A DNA stretch of 64,000 bases from Providencia hangzhouensis. Lineage in GTDB: Bacteria > Pseudomonadota > Gammaproteobacteria > Enterobacterales > Enterobacteriaceae. Both the position numbers and the translations under genes were made by a program. Shown piece by piece: positions 30,907 to 39,613 of this stretch (the stretch's first letter is position 1; the number at the start of each line of letters is the position of its first letter). The stretch lies in contig NZ_CP135052.1 in NCBI RefSeq assembly GCF_029193595.2, forward strand, positions 3,720,001 through 3,784,000, read 5' to 3'. Below the pieces are notes generated by a model. The model saw nothing but the letters and a program-made list of their open reading frames with translations, was not told the DNA's origin and did not search any database.

Positions 30907-33072
30907 ATGAAAAACATTTCCTCCGTTGGAAACAATATGGTTAAATTTAAGCCAAGTTTTATTTGTTTCATTATTTTATCAACACTTTCTTTTACGACAC
31001 ATGCAGCCAATAAAGAACTTGAATCACCACAACTTCAAGAAACAACTGATGCTATTGAGCTACAAGATAGTTATGCACGACCTGACTATGTTGAAATAGA
31101 ACGTTTACGAGACACCAAACAAATTATTGTTATTTCAAAAGAAGATATTCAAGGCAAAGGAAACCGCACAATCTCTGATGTGCTTAAATCCGTTCCTGGT
31201 ATTAGTGTCGATACCTCTGGACAAGGTAATATTGACTTGCGGGGACAAGGGGCTGAAACCTCACAACGTAATCTACAAGTGTTACTTGATGGGGCTCCAA
31301 TTACCACATTAGCAAATCACCCTTATACCACTAACTACGATATTATTCCCGTTGAACAACTTGAGCGTATTGAAATCATTCCCGGTGGCGGAAGCGTTAT
31401 TTACGGCTCAGGGACTGCAGGTGGAGTCATTAATATAACGTCAAACCTGAGAAGTATGGCTAATCCCAAAACAAGTGTTTTATCTGAATGGAACTCAGAA
31501 GGATATCGCTTAAATGCTAATTTGGGAGCTCGGGTGAGTGATACCTTTTCAATTTTAGGTACTGCCAGTAAACTAAACCGTGATCTTTACTATAAAGATA
31601 CCTACCGTAATTCAGAATATTATTCACTAGGCGGTAGATGGGATCTGACTCCAGATCAAAGCCTCATGTTGAGAGGAAGTCATCTCACTGAAAGTTCTCA
31701 GTACGTAAAAACGCTCACATCACGTAATATCAAAAAGTATGGTAAAGACTACGTTCCACCAGACAAAACCGTCACTGTCGGTATTGATGAGAATGGTAAA
31801 CTAATTAAAAAAACGATCAGTGGTTATTTGATCGGTGACCGCGAAGTCGATAGCTATAATTTAAGTTACCAAAATGCATTTACGGAAAAACTCAATTTTG
31901 CTACAGATGTTTTCTACACTGATGGTTTTTATACTAATAATGCCAACTGGGAACAAAAAGTTAATCAAAAAAGCCACGGAACAAAAATCAAATTAGATAT
32001 CGGCTATCTCGATGATAGCAATCTACTTTTTGGCGTAGATTATGCCAAACAAAAGGCTTCTATTCATTATATTGGGAGCTATAAAAAAGATAGTAAAGGC
32101 CGATATTATGGGGTTCCTCATAATTTTGATTATGATAAAACAACAAAGGCAATTTATGCTCTTAACAGTCTTAAATCAGATCAATTTGTATTTACTCAAG
32201 GGTTGAGACGTGAATTGTCGGAATGGTCATTTGATAAAAGTGGCACAGTAAATGGGTCTGGCACTTCAGACCGTTGGAATACGGCAGCTGAACTTTCTCT
32301 TGCTTACCTTTATCGCGATACTGGCCGAATTTATGGGCGATATGAACGAGGCTACACCCTTCCCGATGGCTTGCAAATCAGCGACCAATCTGTCGTTAAT
32401 GGTGAGAAAATTTATACTCCGACTAAGGCCGAAGATGAGAAATATGACTTATTTGAGGTCGGTTTAAGAGATAAATTAGCATTTAGTACTGTCAATATCA
32501 CATTCTGGACATCTAATACGAATAACCAGCTAAATCGTATTTATCTCACTAGTGTCAATGATGCTAAGACAATGAATTTGTTGAAAACTCGCCGTTGGGG
32601 AGCCGATGTTGACTTCCAACAAACGCTCGGTAATTTCACCTTCCAAGAATCATATTCATGGCTCAGAGGACGTTCTGATTATAACAATCATGGCCGCCAG
32701 TTTTTGGAAGAAAACGGCAAAAATACCATTGATTACACGAAAAGTGGTTTAACTAAAGTGCCAGAGCACTCCGTTAAACTAAAAGTAAAATACGATTTTA
32801 CCGATGATTTATCGGGAGACATTCAGTATACCTATTATGGTTCGTACAATAATTTCCTTTCTGATGCCAATAAAGAAGAAGATGGCGTAGTTAAATCACG
32901 TGAACTCATTGACCTCAGTGTTCGTTACGCGCCGATTGAACACATCGAATTATATGGCGGGGTCACTAACTTAATGAACAAAACTTACTACGACTATGTT
33001 ACCGCAGGTTATGGCTCATTAATTCCTGGAAATGAGCGCTCATTTTTTGCAGGCATTAAAGCTACCTATTGA
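30907..33072 (+). CDS. TonB-dependent outer-membrane receptor
   Basis: This is an outer-membrane ligand-gated transporter, probably for a ferric siderophore or other iron source. The ATG at 30907 gives 721 residues with a signal peptide ending near THAANKE. An ATG ten codons later (30937) is an alternative start. A plug domain (about 70-175) carries ISDVLKSVPGISVDTSG, LDGAPI and IEIIPGGGSVIYGSGTAGGVINI. A 22-strand-type barrel follows and ends FFAGIKATY with a terminal aromatic. A Fur box precedes it and a dedicated tonB follows. The exact substrate cannot be assigned from sequence. Confidence 0.9.
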   Translation: MKNISSVGNNMVKFKPSFICFIILSTLSFTTHAANKELESPQLQETTDAIELQDSYARPDYVEIERLRDTKQIIVISKEDIQGKGNRTISDVLKSVPGISVDTSGQGNIDLRGQGAETSQRNLQVLLDGAPITTLANHPYTTNYDIIPVEQLERIEIIPGGGSVIYGSGTAGGVINITSNLRSMANPKTSVLSEWNSEGYRLNANLGARVSDTFSILGTASKLNRDLYYKDTYRNSEYYSLGGRWDLTPDQSLMLRGSHLTESSQYVKTLTSRNIKKYGKDYVPPDKTVTVGIDENGKLIKKTISGYLIGDREVDSYNLSYQNAFTEKLNFATDVFYTDGFYTNNANWEQKVNQKSHGTKIKLDIGYLDDSNLLFGVDYAKQKASIHYIGSYKKDSKGRYYGVPHNFDYDKTTKAIYALNSLKSDQFVFTQGLRRELSEWSFDKSGTVNGSGTSDRWNTAAELSLAYLYRDTGRIYGRYERGYTLPDGLQISDQSVVNGEKIYTPTKAEDEKYDLFEVGLRDKLAFSTVNITFWTSNTNNQLNRIYLTSVNDAKTMNLLKTRRWGADVDFQQTLGNFTFQESYSWLRGRSDYNNHGRQFLEENGKNTIDYTKSGLTKVPEHSVKLKVKYDFTDDLSGDIQYTYYGSYNNFLSDANKEEDGVVKSRELIDLSVRYAPIEHIELYGGVTNLMNKTYYDYVTAGYGSLIPGNERSFFAGIKATY

Positions 33073-33092
33073 TTAAAACAGGAAATGTTTCA

Positions 33093-34070
33093 GTGACTAT
33101 AAACCCGTTTTTTCGTTATAAACTTGCTTTAGCACTGTCACTCGTTATCCATATTATTGCCATTATGTTTATCGCCCTACAAACAGGTAGGGCGGTACCT
33201 ATAGTCGAGGGTGTGGAAACGATAACTCTATCTCTAGGGGGACAAATGGGCTCCTCAGGGGGCACAGGAGAGCAGAGTAATAAAAAACAAGTGCAATCAC
33301 ATGAAGTTATATCAGAATCCCCTTCAAGGGCTGAAGCTGCTTCCCAACAGAAGCAGATGAGCAAGTCTCAACCTAATGAAAGTGAAATACCTTCAAAAAC
33401 TCAACTTAAAAATTCATTGATTCCTGTGAATGTTCCCGTTGATAACACGGTTGAATCGCCTTTACTCACACAAAAAACAAAAGAAAAAACAAAACCGGAA
33501 ATCAGTCAGTCCGTACAAGGGAAAAAGCCAAAAGAACAAAGTAAGCTACTGAACAATAACACTAAAAATAACACAGAAAATCAACTTATTGCCAATAAGA
33601 TAAGCCATGAAACGCAGCAAGGCTCACAAGAAGCAGCTAAAGAAATACCACTCCATTCAACTGCTGAAAATCAATCTTCCACAAGCCCATCAGCTTCAGA
33701 AAGTGGTCAAAGTGGTAAAGGGAATAATAGATTATCTGGTAATAGCCAATTTGCTGCTAATGGTGATGGCAGCTATACCGCACTCGGTTCGAGTGGTATT
33801 TCCTATACAATTTTACAGGATGCGGCTCCTAGGTATCCGAAAGAGGCTCGTTCCTTAGGCTATACAAAAGTTGTTAAAGTGCAAATTCGGTTATTAGTTG
33901 GATTAGATGGTCAAATTGAATCCGTTGAAATACTAAATAACAAAATTCCTGATTTAGGTTTTAGAGAAGAAGCGGTTAAAGCAATTAAAAAAATGGCCTT
34001 TAAACCCATTATTTATCAAGGTCAAAATATTAAAATGTACTTTAAAAAAACCGTTATATTTCAATATTAG
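33093..34070 (+). CDS. TonB-like energy transducer paired with the receptor
   Basis: TonB proteins transmit proton-motive force to outer-membrane receptors. I prefer GTG at 33093 (325 residues) because AGGAAA lies nine bases upstream; TTG at 33069 is the longer alternative. An N-terminal anchor (LALALSLVIHIIAIMFIAL) and a C-terminal TonB domain (APRYPKEARSLGY, then GFREEAVKAIKKMAFKPI) are clear. The spacer is long and Ser/Gln/Lys/Asn-rich rather than the usual Pro-Glu/Pro-Lys repeat. No exbB or exbD is near, so it must share the housekeeping pair. It starts 20 nt after the receptor stop. Confidence 0.87.
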   Translation: MTINPFFRYKLALALSLVIHIIAIMFIALQTGRAVPIVEGVETITLSLGGQMGSSGGTGEQSNKKQVQSHEVISESPSRAEAASQQKQMSKSQPNESEIPSKTQLKNSLIPVNVPVDNTVESPLLTQKTKEKTKPEISQSVQGKKPKEQSKLLNNNTKNNTENQLIANKISHETQQGSQEAAKEIPLHSTAENQSSTSPSASESGQSGKGNNRLSGNSQFAANGDGSYTALGSSGISYTILQDAAPRYPKEARSLGYTKVVKVQIRLLVGLDGQIESVEILNNKIPDLGFREEAVKAIKKMAFKPIIYQGQNIKMYFKKTVIFQY

Positions 34071-34100
34071 CCTACAATCCGCCATATCGTTGGATAGAAA

Positions 34101-34130
34101 AAAGGTACAGCGAACCCTCACTGTACCTTT
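34101..34130 (-). terminator. Bidirectional terminator between tonB-like gene and tnaB
   Basis: AAAGGTACAG and CTGTACCTTT form a 10-bp stem around a 10-nt loop. On the minus strand it is followed by TTTTTTCTATCC, a good terminator for tnaB. On the plus strand the tail is weaker. Confidence 0.8.
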
Positions 34131-34161
34131 GCAGTTATTTTACAGCTTGTATTTTGAAAAA

Positions 34162-35409
34162 TTAACGGTATATCGGTAACAAATTAAACTGCGCTAACAA
34201 TTGGCAAATAATGCCGACTACTCCAAAGGCGATAACGGCATAGATTAACCCTTTTCCGCCCCACACTTTGAATCTCGAATCAGGAAAACGCTCTCTTACC
34301 TTTAATGCCATAACTGCAGGGCAAATAATCGCCCAGATACATGCAGCCATACCTGCATATGCTATTGCGATTAAAAAACCATTTGGGAATAACATGCAAA
34401 GAATAAGAGGAGGCAAGAAGCATAATAATGCAGATTTCATTCTACCTGATGGGTTGTCCTTAAAATTCAACGAAGCAAGAATGTAATCAAATAACCCAAT
34501 TGCAACACCTAAGAATGAGCAAAATACAGCACTAATAGAGAACCACAGTAAGAATGTCGCAATATTTTTGCTATTCAGTACCGCATATAGTGATTCAATA
34601 AAAGCATCTAAATTACCACCTTTATTAATTATTGTTAAAAACTCTGCCCGCGGCAGATTTCCCATTGTCCCCATGATCCAGAGAAAATAGAGCACCAATG
34701 CCAATACACAACCGATAACACAACTTTTAACGACCTTTCTTTCATTCTCATGATACAGCTTATACAAGCTACAAACATTCCCATGATAACCAAAAGAAGT
34801 AATTGCATAAGGAATAATAATAAAAACAAAAGGTAATAACGCTGTTTGTCCTCCTTCAACGGGGGAAGTTAATAGTAAATCTGTTTTTACGATAAAAAAT
34901 AAACCGGAGAAAGCTAAAATAAACAGAATTATTTTAATGAATAAAAATAATGATGTTAGACGACTTGCCCCTACACCACTCCACCAGATGCTCGCACCTA
35001 GAATTAATGTAAAAATAATAAATATTAATCTTAAATTAATATTGTATCCGTAAATGGCGGCAGCTTCTTTAATAACTGAACCTGCTGCTGATATATAGGC
35101 ATAAATTAGTATGTAGAGTACAAATATTAATGCCATATTTGCAATATAGCATGCCCATCTGGGTAATAATTCTTTAGAGATAAAAAAGTAATTTGTTCCT
35201 GCTCCATATTTCGATATACATTCTAAAATATAAATCCCTGAATGAAACATAAAAAAGCAAACAACTAACAAGATAACTACAGAGTTAATAAACCAAGCTC
35301 CAGCCATAATAGTAGGCAAGCTAAACATCCCCGCCCCAATCATGGCACCGCCTAGCACAAAACCCCCTACCATTATGGAGGGTTCTTTTTTGGCTGCCGA
35401 ATTATTCAT
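34162..35409 (-). CDS. tnaB: Tryptophan permease, TnaB/Mtr family
   Basis: This is an aromatic-amino-acid proton symporter of the HAAAP family (TnaB, Mtr, TyrP, TutB). The ATG at 35409 gives 415 residues beginning MNNSAAKKEPSIMVGGFVLGGAMIGAGMFSLP, the family's first-helix motif. About eleven membrane segments follow, with PYAITSFGYHGNV in the middle. It lies directly downstream of tryptophanase on the same strand and is read from the tna promoter. Together they import tryptophan and convert it to indole, pyruvate and ammonia. Confidence 0.92.
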   Translation of the reverse strand: MNNSAAKKEPSIMVGGFVLGGAMIGAGMFSLPTIMAGAWFINSVVILLVVCFFMFHSGIYILECISKYGAGTNYFFISKELLPRWACYIANMALIFVLYILIYAYISAAGSVIKEAAAIYGYNINLRLIFIIFTLILGASIWWSGVGASRLTSLFLFIKIILFILAFSGLFFIVKTDLLLTSPVEGGQTALLPFVFIIIPYAITSFGYHGNVCSLYKLYHENERKVVKSCVIGCVLALVLYFLWIMGTMGNLPRAEFLTIINKGGNLDAFIESLYAVLNSKNIATFLLWFSISAVFCSFLGVAIGLFDYILASLNFKDNPSGRMKSALLCFLPPLILCMLFPNGFLIAIAYAGMAACIWAIICPAVMALKVRERFPDSRFKVWGGKGLIYAVIAFGVVGIICQLLAQFNLLPIYR

Positions 35410-35472
35410 GGTGTTTACCTTAAGAATAAGGATGAGGTTCCCGCATTGCACGGGAACCATACGAGCGACCTA

Positions 35473-36876
35473 TTATTTAATTGGTTTTAATCTAGCAGTA
35501 AAGTGTCTTAATACTGGCGGTTCATATTCAAAATCCAGCCCTTTGAGGGTTGCAAATTTATCTTTTAAACCAATCAGAGCATCTGCAATGTAATCCATAT
35601 GGTCATTGGTATAAACACGTCTTGCAATGGTTAACCGCATAAACTCCATATCTGCGTGTTTTTGCTTACCAGTTTCAGGATCACGCCCTAATAAAAATGA
35701 ACCAATTTCAACCGCACGGACACCTGATTCTAAATAAAGTGCGTTAATCACCGCTTGGGCAGGGAACTGATCACCAGGAATATGAGGAACCAGCTTTTTA
35801 CAATCGACAAATACGGCATGTCCCCCTGTAGGATATTGAATTGAAATTCCACCTTCACGTAAGCGGTCACCTAAATATTTAACTTGGCCAATACGATAAT
35901 GTAGATATTCTTCTCCAGCCCCTTCTTCAAGACCTTGTACCATTGCTGCCATATCACGACCCGCTAAACCGCCATAGGTCACGAAGCCTTCCATTGGTAC
36001 ACAGCGTTGTCTTGCCAACGTAAAGATTTTCTCGTCATTTTTAATACAAACCAACCCACCAATATTTAATAATGGGTCTTTTTTCGCTGACATCGTTAAT
36101 GCATCAGCATATTTATACATATCAAGAATAATTTCTTTAATAGTCGAGTTTTTATATTTAGGGTCGCGCTCTTTAATAAAATACGCATTTTCACAGAAAC
36201 GTGCAGAATCCATGACAACAAAGATATTATGCTGTTTAGCTATTTCATAAACTTCTTTCAAATTCGCCATTGATACTGGCTGACCGCCTGCACTATTACA
36301 AGTTACAGTAGATACAATTGCGACTACGTTTTCTGCACCATGCTCAGCAATATTATCTTTTAATTTTTGGATATCAAAATTGCCTTTCCAGTCATCGTAA
36401 GTATCCGAGTCATAGGCTTTTTCGGTAACAATATTAATTGCTTTACAACCGTTTAATTCAACATGAGCTGCTGTTGTATCAAAGTGGAAATTAGAAATAA
36501 AGACTGGTTTTTTAGCTCCACCTTGTTCCTGTTTTACTTTTAATAAAACAGGGAATAACATATTTTCAGCACCACGACCTTGGTGAGCAGGAATGACATA
36601 ATCATAGTCAAACATCTCTTTCACTTTATCTTTTAAATCATAATAGTTACGAGATCCTGCATATGCCTCATCACCGGTGATCATTGCTGCCCATTGGTGG
36701 TCACTCATCGCATTGGTGCCTGAGTCAGTTAATAAATCAATATAAACTGCACTACTTGGTAATAAGAATGGGTTATATCCCGCTTCTTTTAACGCCGCTT
36801 CACGTTCTTCTCTTGATGGAATACGGATATTTTCTACCATTTTAATACGGAATGGTTCTACAATTCTTTTAGCCAT
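35473..36876 (-). CDS. tnaA: Tryptophanase
   Basis: TnaA is a PLP-dependent beta-lyase that turns L-tryptophan into indole, pyruvate and ammonia. The 467 residues begin [17 protein letters not shown], very like the Proteus vulgaris enzyme. The PLP lysine is in [14 protein letters not shown] (about residue 266). QGRGAEN and [11 protein letters not shown] are conserved. Tyrosine phenol-lyase is a close paralogue, but the [15 protein letters not shown] region and the tnaC leader argue for tryptophanase. It is regulated by tryptophan through tnaC. Confidence 0.95.
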   Translation of the reverse strand: MAKRIVEPFRIKMVENIRIPSREEREAALKEAGYNPFLLPSSAVYIDLLTDSGTNAMSDHQWAAMITGDEAYAGSRNYYDLKDKVKEMFDYDYVIPAHQGRGAENMLFPVLLKVKQEQGGAKKPVFISNFHFDTTAAHVELNGCKAINIVTEKAYDSDTYDDWKGNFDIQKLKDNIAEHGAENVVAIVSTVTCNSAGGQPVSMANLKEVYEIAKQHNIFVVMDSARFCENAYFIKERDPKYKNSTIKEIILDMYKYADALTMSAKKDPLLNIGGLVCIKNDEKIFTLARQRCVPMEGFVTYGGLAGRDMAAMVQGLEEGAGEEYLHYRIGQVKYLGDRLREGGISIQYPTGGHAVFVDCKKLVPHIPGDQFPAQAVINALYLESGVRAVEIGSFLLGRDPETGKQKHADMEFMRLTIARRVYTNDHMDYIADALIGLKDKFATLKGLDFEYEPPVLRHFTARLKPIK

Positions 36877-36951
36877 GATAATACCTTTAATTTTTCATTA
36901 AATAATAAATATTAGAGATCTAACCTATAGTTAAATAAGTTAAAAAATTTT

Positions 36952-36971
36952 AAGAAAGGAAAAGAGAAAGG
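36952..36971 (-). promoter_or_regulatory. Pyrimidine-rich rut-like segment after tnaC
   Basis: Immediately after the tnaC stop the minus strand reads CCTTTCTCTTTTCCTTTCTT, unstructured and almost free of purines. In E. coli the tnaC-tnaA spacer holds Rho-loading sites that a tryptophan-stalled ribosome hides. The position and composition fit that role. Confidence 0.5.
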
Positions 36972-37073
36972 TTATTTGTTTGGAAAGAAGAAGGCTAAAG
37001 AAATATCAATATTGAACCATTTCTTCATATAGAAGAAATACCTTGATATAAGTGATTCGTTTAACAAGAACAT
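36972..37073 (-). CDS. tnaC: TnaC, tryptophan-sensing leader peptide
   Basis: This is a 33-residue leader, MFLLNESLISRYFFYMKKWF then NIDISLAFFFPNK. It carries the KWFNID arrest motif of TnaC, with Trp19 and Pro31 twelve residues apart exactly as E. coli Trp12 and Pro24. In the known mechanism free tryptophan stalls the ribosome at the end of TnaC, blocks Rho access and lets RNA polymerase continue into tnaA. The stop is 95 nt before the tnaA ATG, shorter than the ~220 nt of E. coli. The peptide is longer at the N-terminus, as in Proteus. Confidence 0.93.
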   Translation of the reverse strand: MFLLNESLISRYFFYMKKWFNIDISLAFFFPNK

Positions 37074-37174
37074 ACTATGACTCCTATCAACGAGGAATTA
37101 GTACAACCGACTATTATTATATATATAACAGTTGGGTTACCAAAGTAATCGCTATTGTCATAATATTGTACCTA

Positions 37175-37195
37175 TATCACACTATTAGTGAGATA
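37175..37195. promoter_or_regulatory. 21-bp inverted repeat in the tna promoter region
   Basis: TATCACACTATTAGTGAGATA is nearly its own reverse complement. It lies just upstream of a -10-like TACAAT (minus strand, plus positions 165-170 of the 37 kb block, i.e. 37165-37170). The half-site order is the reverse of a CRP site. It could bind a regulator that overlaps the -35 region. Confidence 0.4.
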
Positions 37196-37206
37196 GACTA
37201 GAACAA

Positions 37207-37222
37207 CTTGATTCAAGTCACA
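37207..37222 (-). promoter_or_regulatory. Candidate CRP site upstream of tnaC
   Basis: The minus strand reads TGTGACTTGAATCAAG, matching TGTGA-N6-TCACA in the first half and three of five in the second. It is centred roughly 50-60 bp upstream of the probable transcription start, the position of CRP in the catabolite-repressed E. coli tna operon. Confidence 0.5.
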
Positions 37223-37357
37223 GTATTAACCCATATATTAAATAAGAGTTTAATATTATTATTTTTAGTTTAATCATCCCAATTAAAAAACGTATAAACA
37301 ATGTAACACGATAATTAAATAAGTTAATTTCACTTAAATAACATTTAACTTAAATAA

Positions 37358-37391
37358 AATGGGCAAAATATTTTATTCTATTTTGCCCATT
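37358..37391 (-). terminator. Terminator after the lipoprotein operon
   Basis: AATGGGCAAAAT and ATTTTGCCCATT form a perfect 12-bp stem around a 10-nt loop, followed on the minus strand by TTATTTAAG. It lies 17 nt after the DUF799 gene and insulates the tna promoter. Confidence 0.8.
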
Positions 37392-37407
37392 ATTCAATAA
37401 TTAATAA

Positions 37408-38064
37408 TTACTGAGCATCTTTACCATATTTAGGCGATCTAGGCCCATATAAGATACCATTAGGCTTACCTGCAGATAATAACCTGACACTTGTTATACC
37501 TGCAATTGCATAGCTTTTATCTGTCATTGTATCTACGATTTGGTTAACAACAGCAGATACTAATGCCCCAATAATACCATTTGACGAGGAATTATTTTCA
37601 GCACTAGATGCAGTCGCTGAGCCACTCCATAATAACGTTCCTGTTCTAGCGTCAACCAATTTCGCATCCGCAGTGACACGAGTATCACTAGAAATAACCT
37701 GATAACTTGTACCGTATTCAGTGATATTCAAGTAAAGTACGGCATCATTACCAAAAATTTCGCGCAATTTTGCAGGTGGAACAGCTTGAATGTCACCTGC
37801 ATTTGTCATCCCATTTTGCTTAAATGTTTCCTCAACAACAGCAACAGGGAAAACATAGTAGCCAGCCTCAGCTAAAGGAAGAGTCGCTTGTGATAATAAA
37901 CCATGACTTGCTTGTACTTCTGGTGAACTGTTTTGTGGTAATAGCACCAGAATACTTTTAGGCTTACTTTGATTAAATGCCGTGTAATCAACTTTAGTTG
38001 GCTGAGCACATCCCGTTAATAACCATGTCATCACCAATCCGCAGACTATAAGTAAATGTTTCAT
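37408..38064 (-). CDS. DUF799 (GNA1162-like) lipoprotein
   Basis: This 218-residue lipoprotein has signal peptide MKHLLIVCGLVMTWLLTGC and the lipobox LTGC. Residue +2 is Ala, predicting outer-membrane sorting. It resembles the DUF799/GNA1162 family, first noted as a meningococcal surface antigen with a fold related to TolB and CsgG-like N-terminal domains. It ends the three-lipoprotein operon, overlapping the previous gene by 4 nt. A joint role in an outer-membrane assembly is proposed for such triplets but no function is established. Confidence 0.87.
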   Translation of the reverse strand: MKHLLIVCGLVMTWLLTGCAQPTKVDYTAFNQSKPKSILVLLPQNSSPEVQASHGLLSQATLPLAEAGYYVFPVAVVEETFKQNGMTNAGDIQAVPPAKLREIFGNDAVLYLNITEYGTSYQVISSDTRVTADAKLVDARTGTLLWSGSATASSAENNSSSNGIIGALVSAVVNQIVDTMTDKSYAIAGITSVRLLSAGKPNGILYGPRSPKYGKDAQ

Positions 38065-38414
38065 TTTACTTTTCCTTTATTTTTCATGAGAAAATCCATG
38101 TAAGCCGCAGATTCTGGATACAATGCTTTTTCCGCAGTAAATTCTTGCATTGCAAGATCAACCGCTCCAGTTGTTGAATACAATAACCCTAAATGCGCAT
38201 GCAACCCTGGCGGAGTTGCTAAACCTTTTGCTTTGCTCATTTCCAAATTCTTTTTCAAAGCTTGAATTTGTTCTTGAGGGCCAGTTTCTGTTTGTTGGTA
38301 ATATTGGTAGACCGTTGTTTGATAACCATCCCAGTTATATAGTGGTTTGGGTTCATTAGCGCAGCCATTTAATAAAATTACGCCGGCTACCATAGCCAAT
38401 AATTTAATTTTCAT
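38061..38414 (-). CDS. DUF4810 lipoprotein
   Basis: This 117-residue lipoprotein starts MKIKLLAMVAGVILLNGC (lipobox LNGC, +2 Ala). The mature part contains LYNWDGYQTTVYQYYQ and a TPR-like helical stretch (PPGLHAHLGLLYSTTGAVDLAMQEFTAEKALYPES), typical of DUF4810. It is the middle gene of the CsgG-DUF4810-DUF799 operon and overlaps the downstream gene by 4 nt. Confidence 0.87.
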   Translation of the reverse strand: MKIKLLAMVAGVILLNGCANEPKPLYNWDGYQTTVYQYYQQTETGPQEQIQALKKNLEMSKAKGLATPPGLHAHLGLLYSTTGAVDLAMQEFTAEKALYPESAAYMDFLMKNKGKVK

Positions 38415-38423
38415 CGTATTTCC

Positions 38424-39098
38424 TTATTTAGCTGGCTGCCATGCACCACTTTCTATACCAGAAACTAAGTTATTTACCGCTTCCCTAATTGCTAAATCTA
38501 ATACTTTACCATTCAATGTTGAGTCATAACTGGCAGTGCCACCAAAACCAATCACTTCTCTATTTGATAATTCATATTCACCAGCACCTTGTGAAGAAAA
38601 GACCACTTCAGATGTTTGAACATTAACAACGTTTAAATTGACTTTGGCGTAAGCGACCTGTGATTTACCACGACCTAAAATACCGAATAACTGGCGATCC
38701 CCAACTTCTTTTCGCCCAAATTCAGTAACATCACCAGTAATTACATAAGTTGCACCTTTTAACTGTTGCGACTGACCTTTAATACCAGCTTCTTCTTTAA
38801 GTTCTTGCATATTTGCACGGTCTAATACATTAAAACGACCCGTTTGCTGTAAATGTGTCATCAAAATGGTTTTAGATTGATTACCTAAACGATCAACCCC
38901 ATCAGAGAAAATGCCATTCATATAACTAGAACGATTATCAAATTTCCCTATTGATATTGGGCTTTTTGGGCCTGAATATTGAGTATTATATGTCGCAACT
39001 TTTTCTACGGCTAAAGAACGAGAAGATTCTTTAGCACAACCACTTAATAATGCACTTGCAATAAGAATAGATGCAATGCTGATTTTGGATATATTCAT
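38424..39098 (-). CDS. CsgG/HfaB-family lipoprotein
   Basis: This 224-residue lipoprotein has signal sequence MNISKISIASILIASALLSGC (lipobox LSGC, +2 Ala). The CsgG-like fold is suggested by FDNRSSY, GRFNVLDRANMQELKEEAG and GATYVITGDVTEFGRKEVG. CsgG itself is the curli secretion channel. There are no curli genes here, and this shorter paralogue belongs to the three-lipoprotein cassette seen in Neisseria and many proteobacteria. It is the first gene of the operon, and its promoter should lie just upstream of 39098. Confidence 0.88.
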   Translation of the reverse strand: MNISKISIASILIASALLSGCAKESSRSLAVEKVATYNTQYSGPKSPISIGKFDNRSSYMNGIFSDGVDRLGNQSKTILMTHLQQTGRFNVLDRANMQELKEEAGIKGQSQQLKGATYVITGDVTEFGRKEVGDRQLFGILGRGKSQVAYAKVNLNVVNVQTSEVVFSSQGAGEYELSNREVIGFGGTASYDSTLNGKVLDLAIREAVNNLVSGIESGAWQPAK

Positions 39099-39613
39099 TT
39101 AGCTATCTCAATTAAAATAAAATTAGAATTAGAATTAATTTTGCATTGCTATTTTGCATTAAATGAAAAGTAGGGTCTAGTCAATCTTACTTATTTTTTA
39201 TCTGACATTTAGTTTGTTTTTTAATGACTGCAATACTCATAAAGTAACCAAGGTTTACTAATATTTAATCAAATGGTTGATTAAATATTAATACATCTAT
39301 AAAGAATAATTAGCTAGTAATCTTTAATGATGATATTGAATATCATCATCTATAGTTAATACTATATATTATTAACTACATTTCTTTTATTTTTATTATA
39401 TATTTCTAATTATACAACTTACTTCCATATAATGAGTTAAAATCGTTTAATTTTTATCTATTTTTAGTCTATCATTAAAACGTACTCTTCCTCTCCTTAA
39501 ACTGCAAACTATACCTATTTTAGTATTAGCTTAACCTTTAAATAACAATAACAAAAAAGATAGGGAAAACCCTATCCTTATTGAATGAGAACACACTAAA
39601 TCATCTTTACGCA
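39099..39613. other. AT-rich gene-free interval
   Basis: This 515-nt interval is strongly AT-rich, and no gene or RNA is recognised. The left end should carry the promoter of the lipoprotein operon. The right end holds the terminator at 39559-39576. Confidence 0.5.
39552..39576 (-). terminator. Terminator of the two-gene membrane module
   Basis: GATAGGG and CCCTATC form a 7-bp stem around TTTT (minus strand), followed by TTTTTTG. It lies 37 nt after the stop of the propeller-like gene. Confidence 0.85.

Noticed and set aside
35473..36876. Tyrosine phenol-lyase
   Set aside because: The enzyme is homologous, but its sequence is closer to Proteus tryptophanase and a tnaC leader with KWFNID precedes it.
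37175..37195. CRP site reading of the inverted repeat
   Set aside because: Half-sites are in the order TCACA then GTGAG, the reverse of TGTGA-N6-TCACA.
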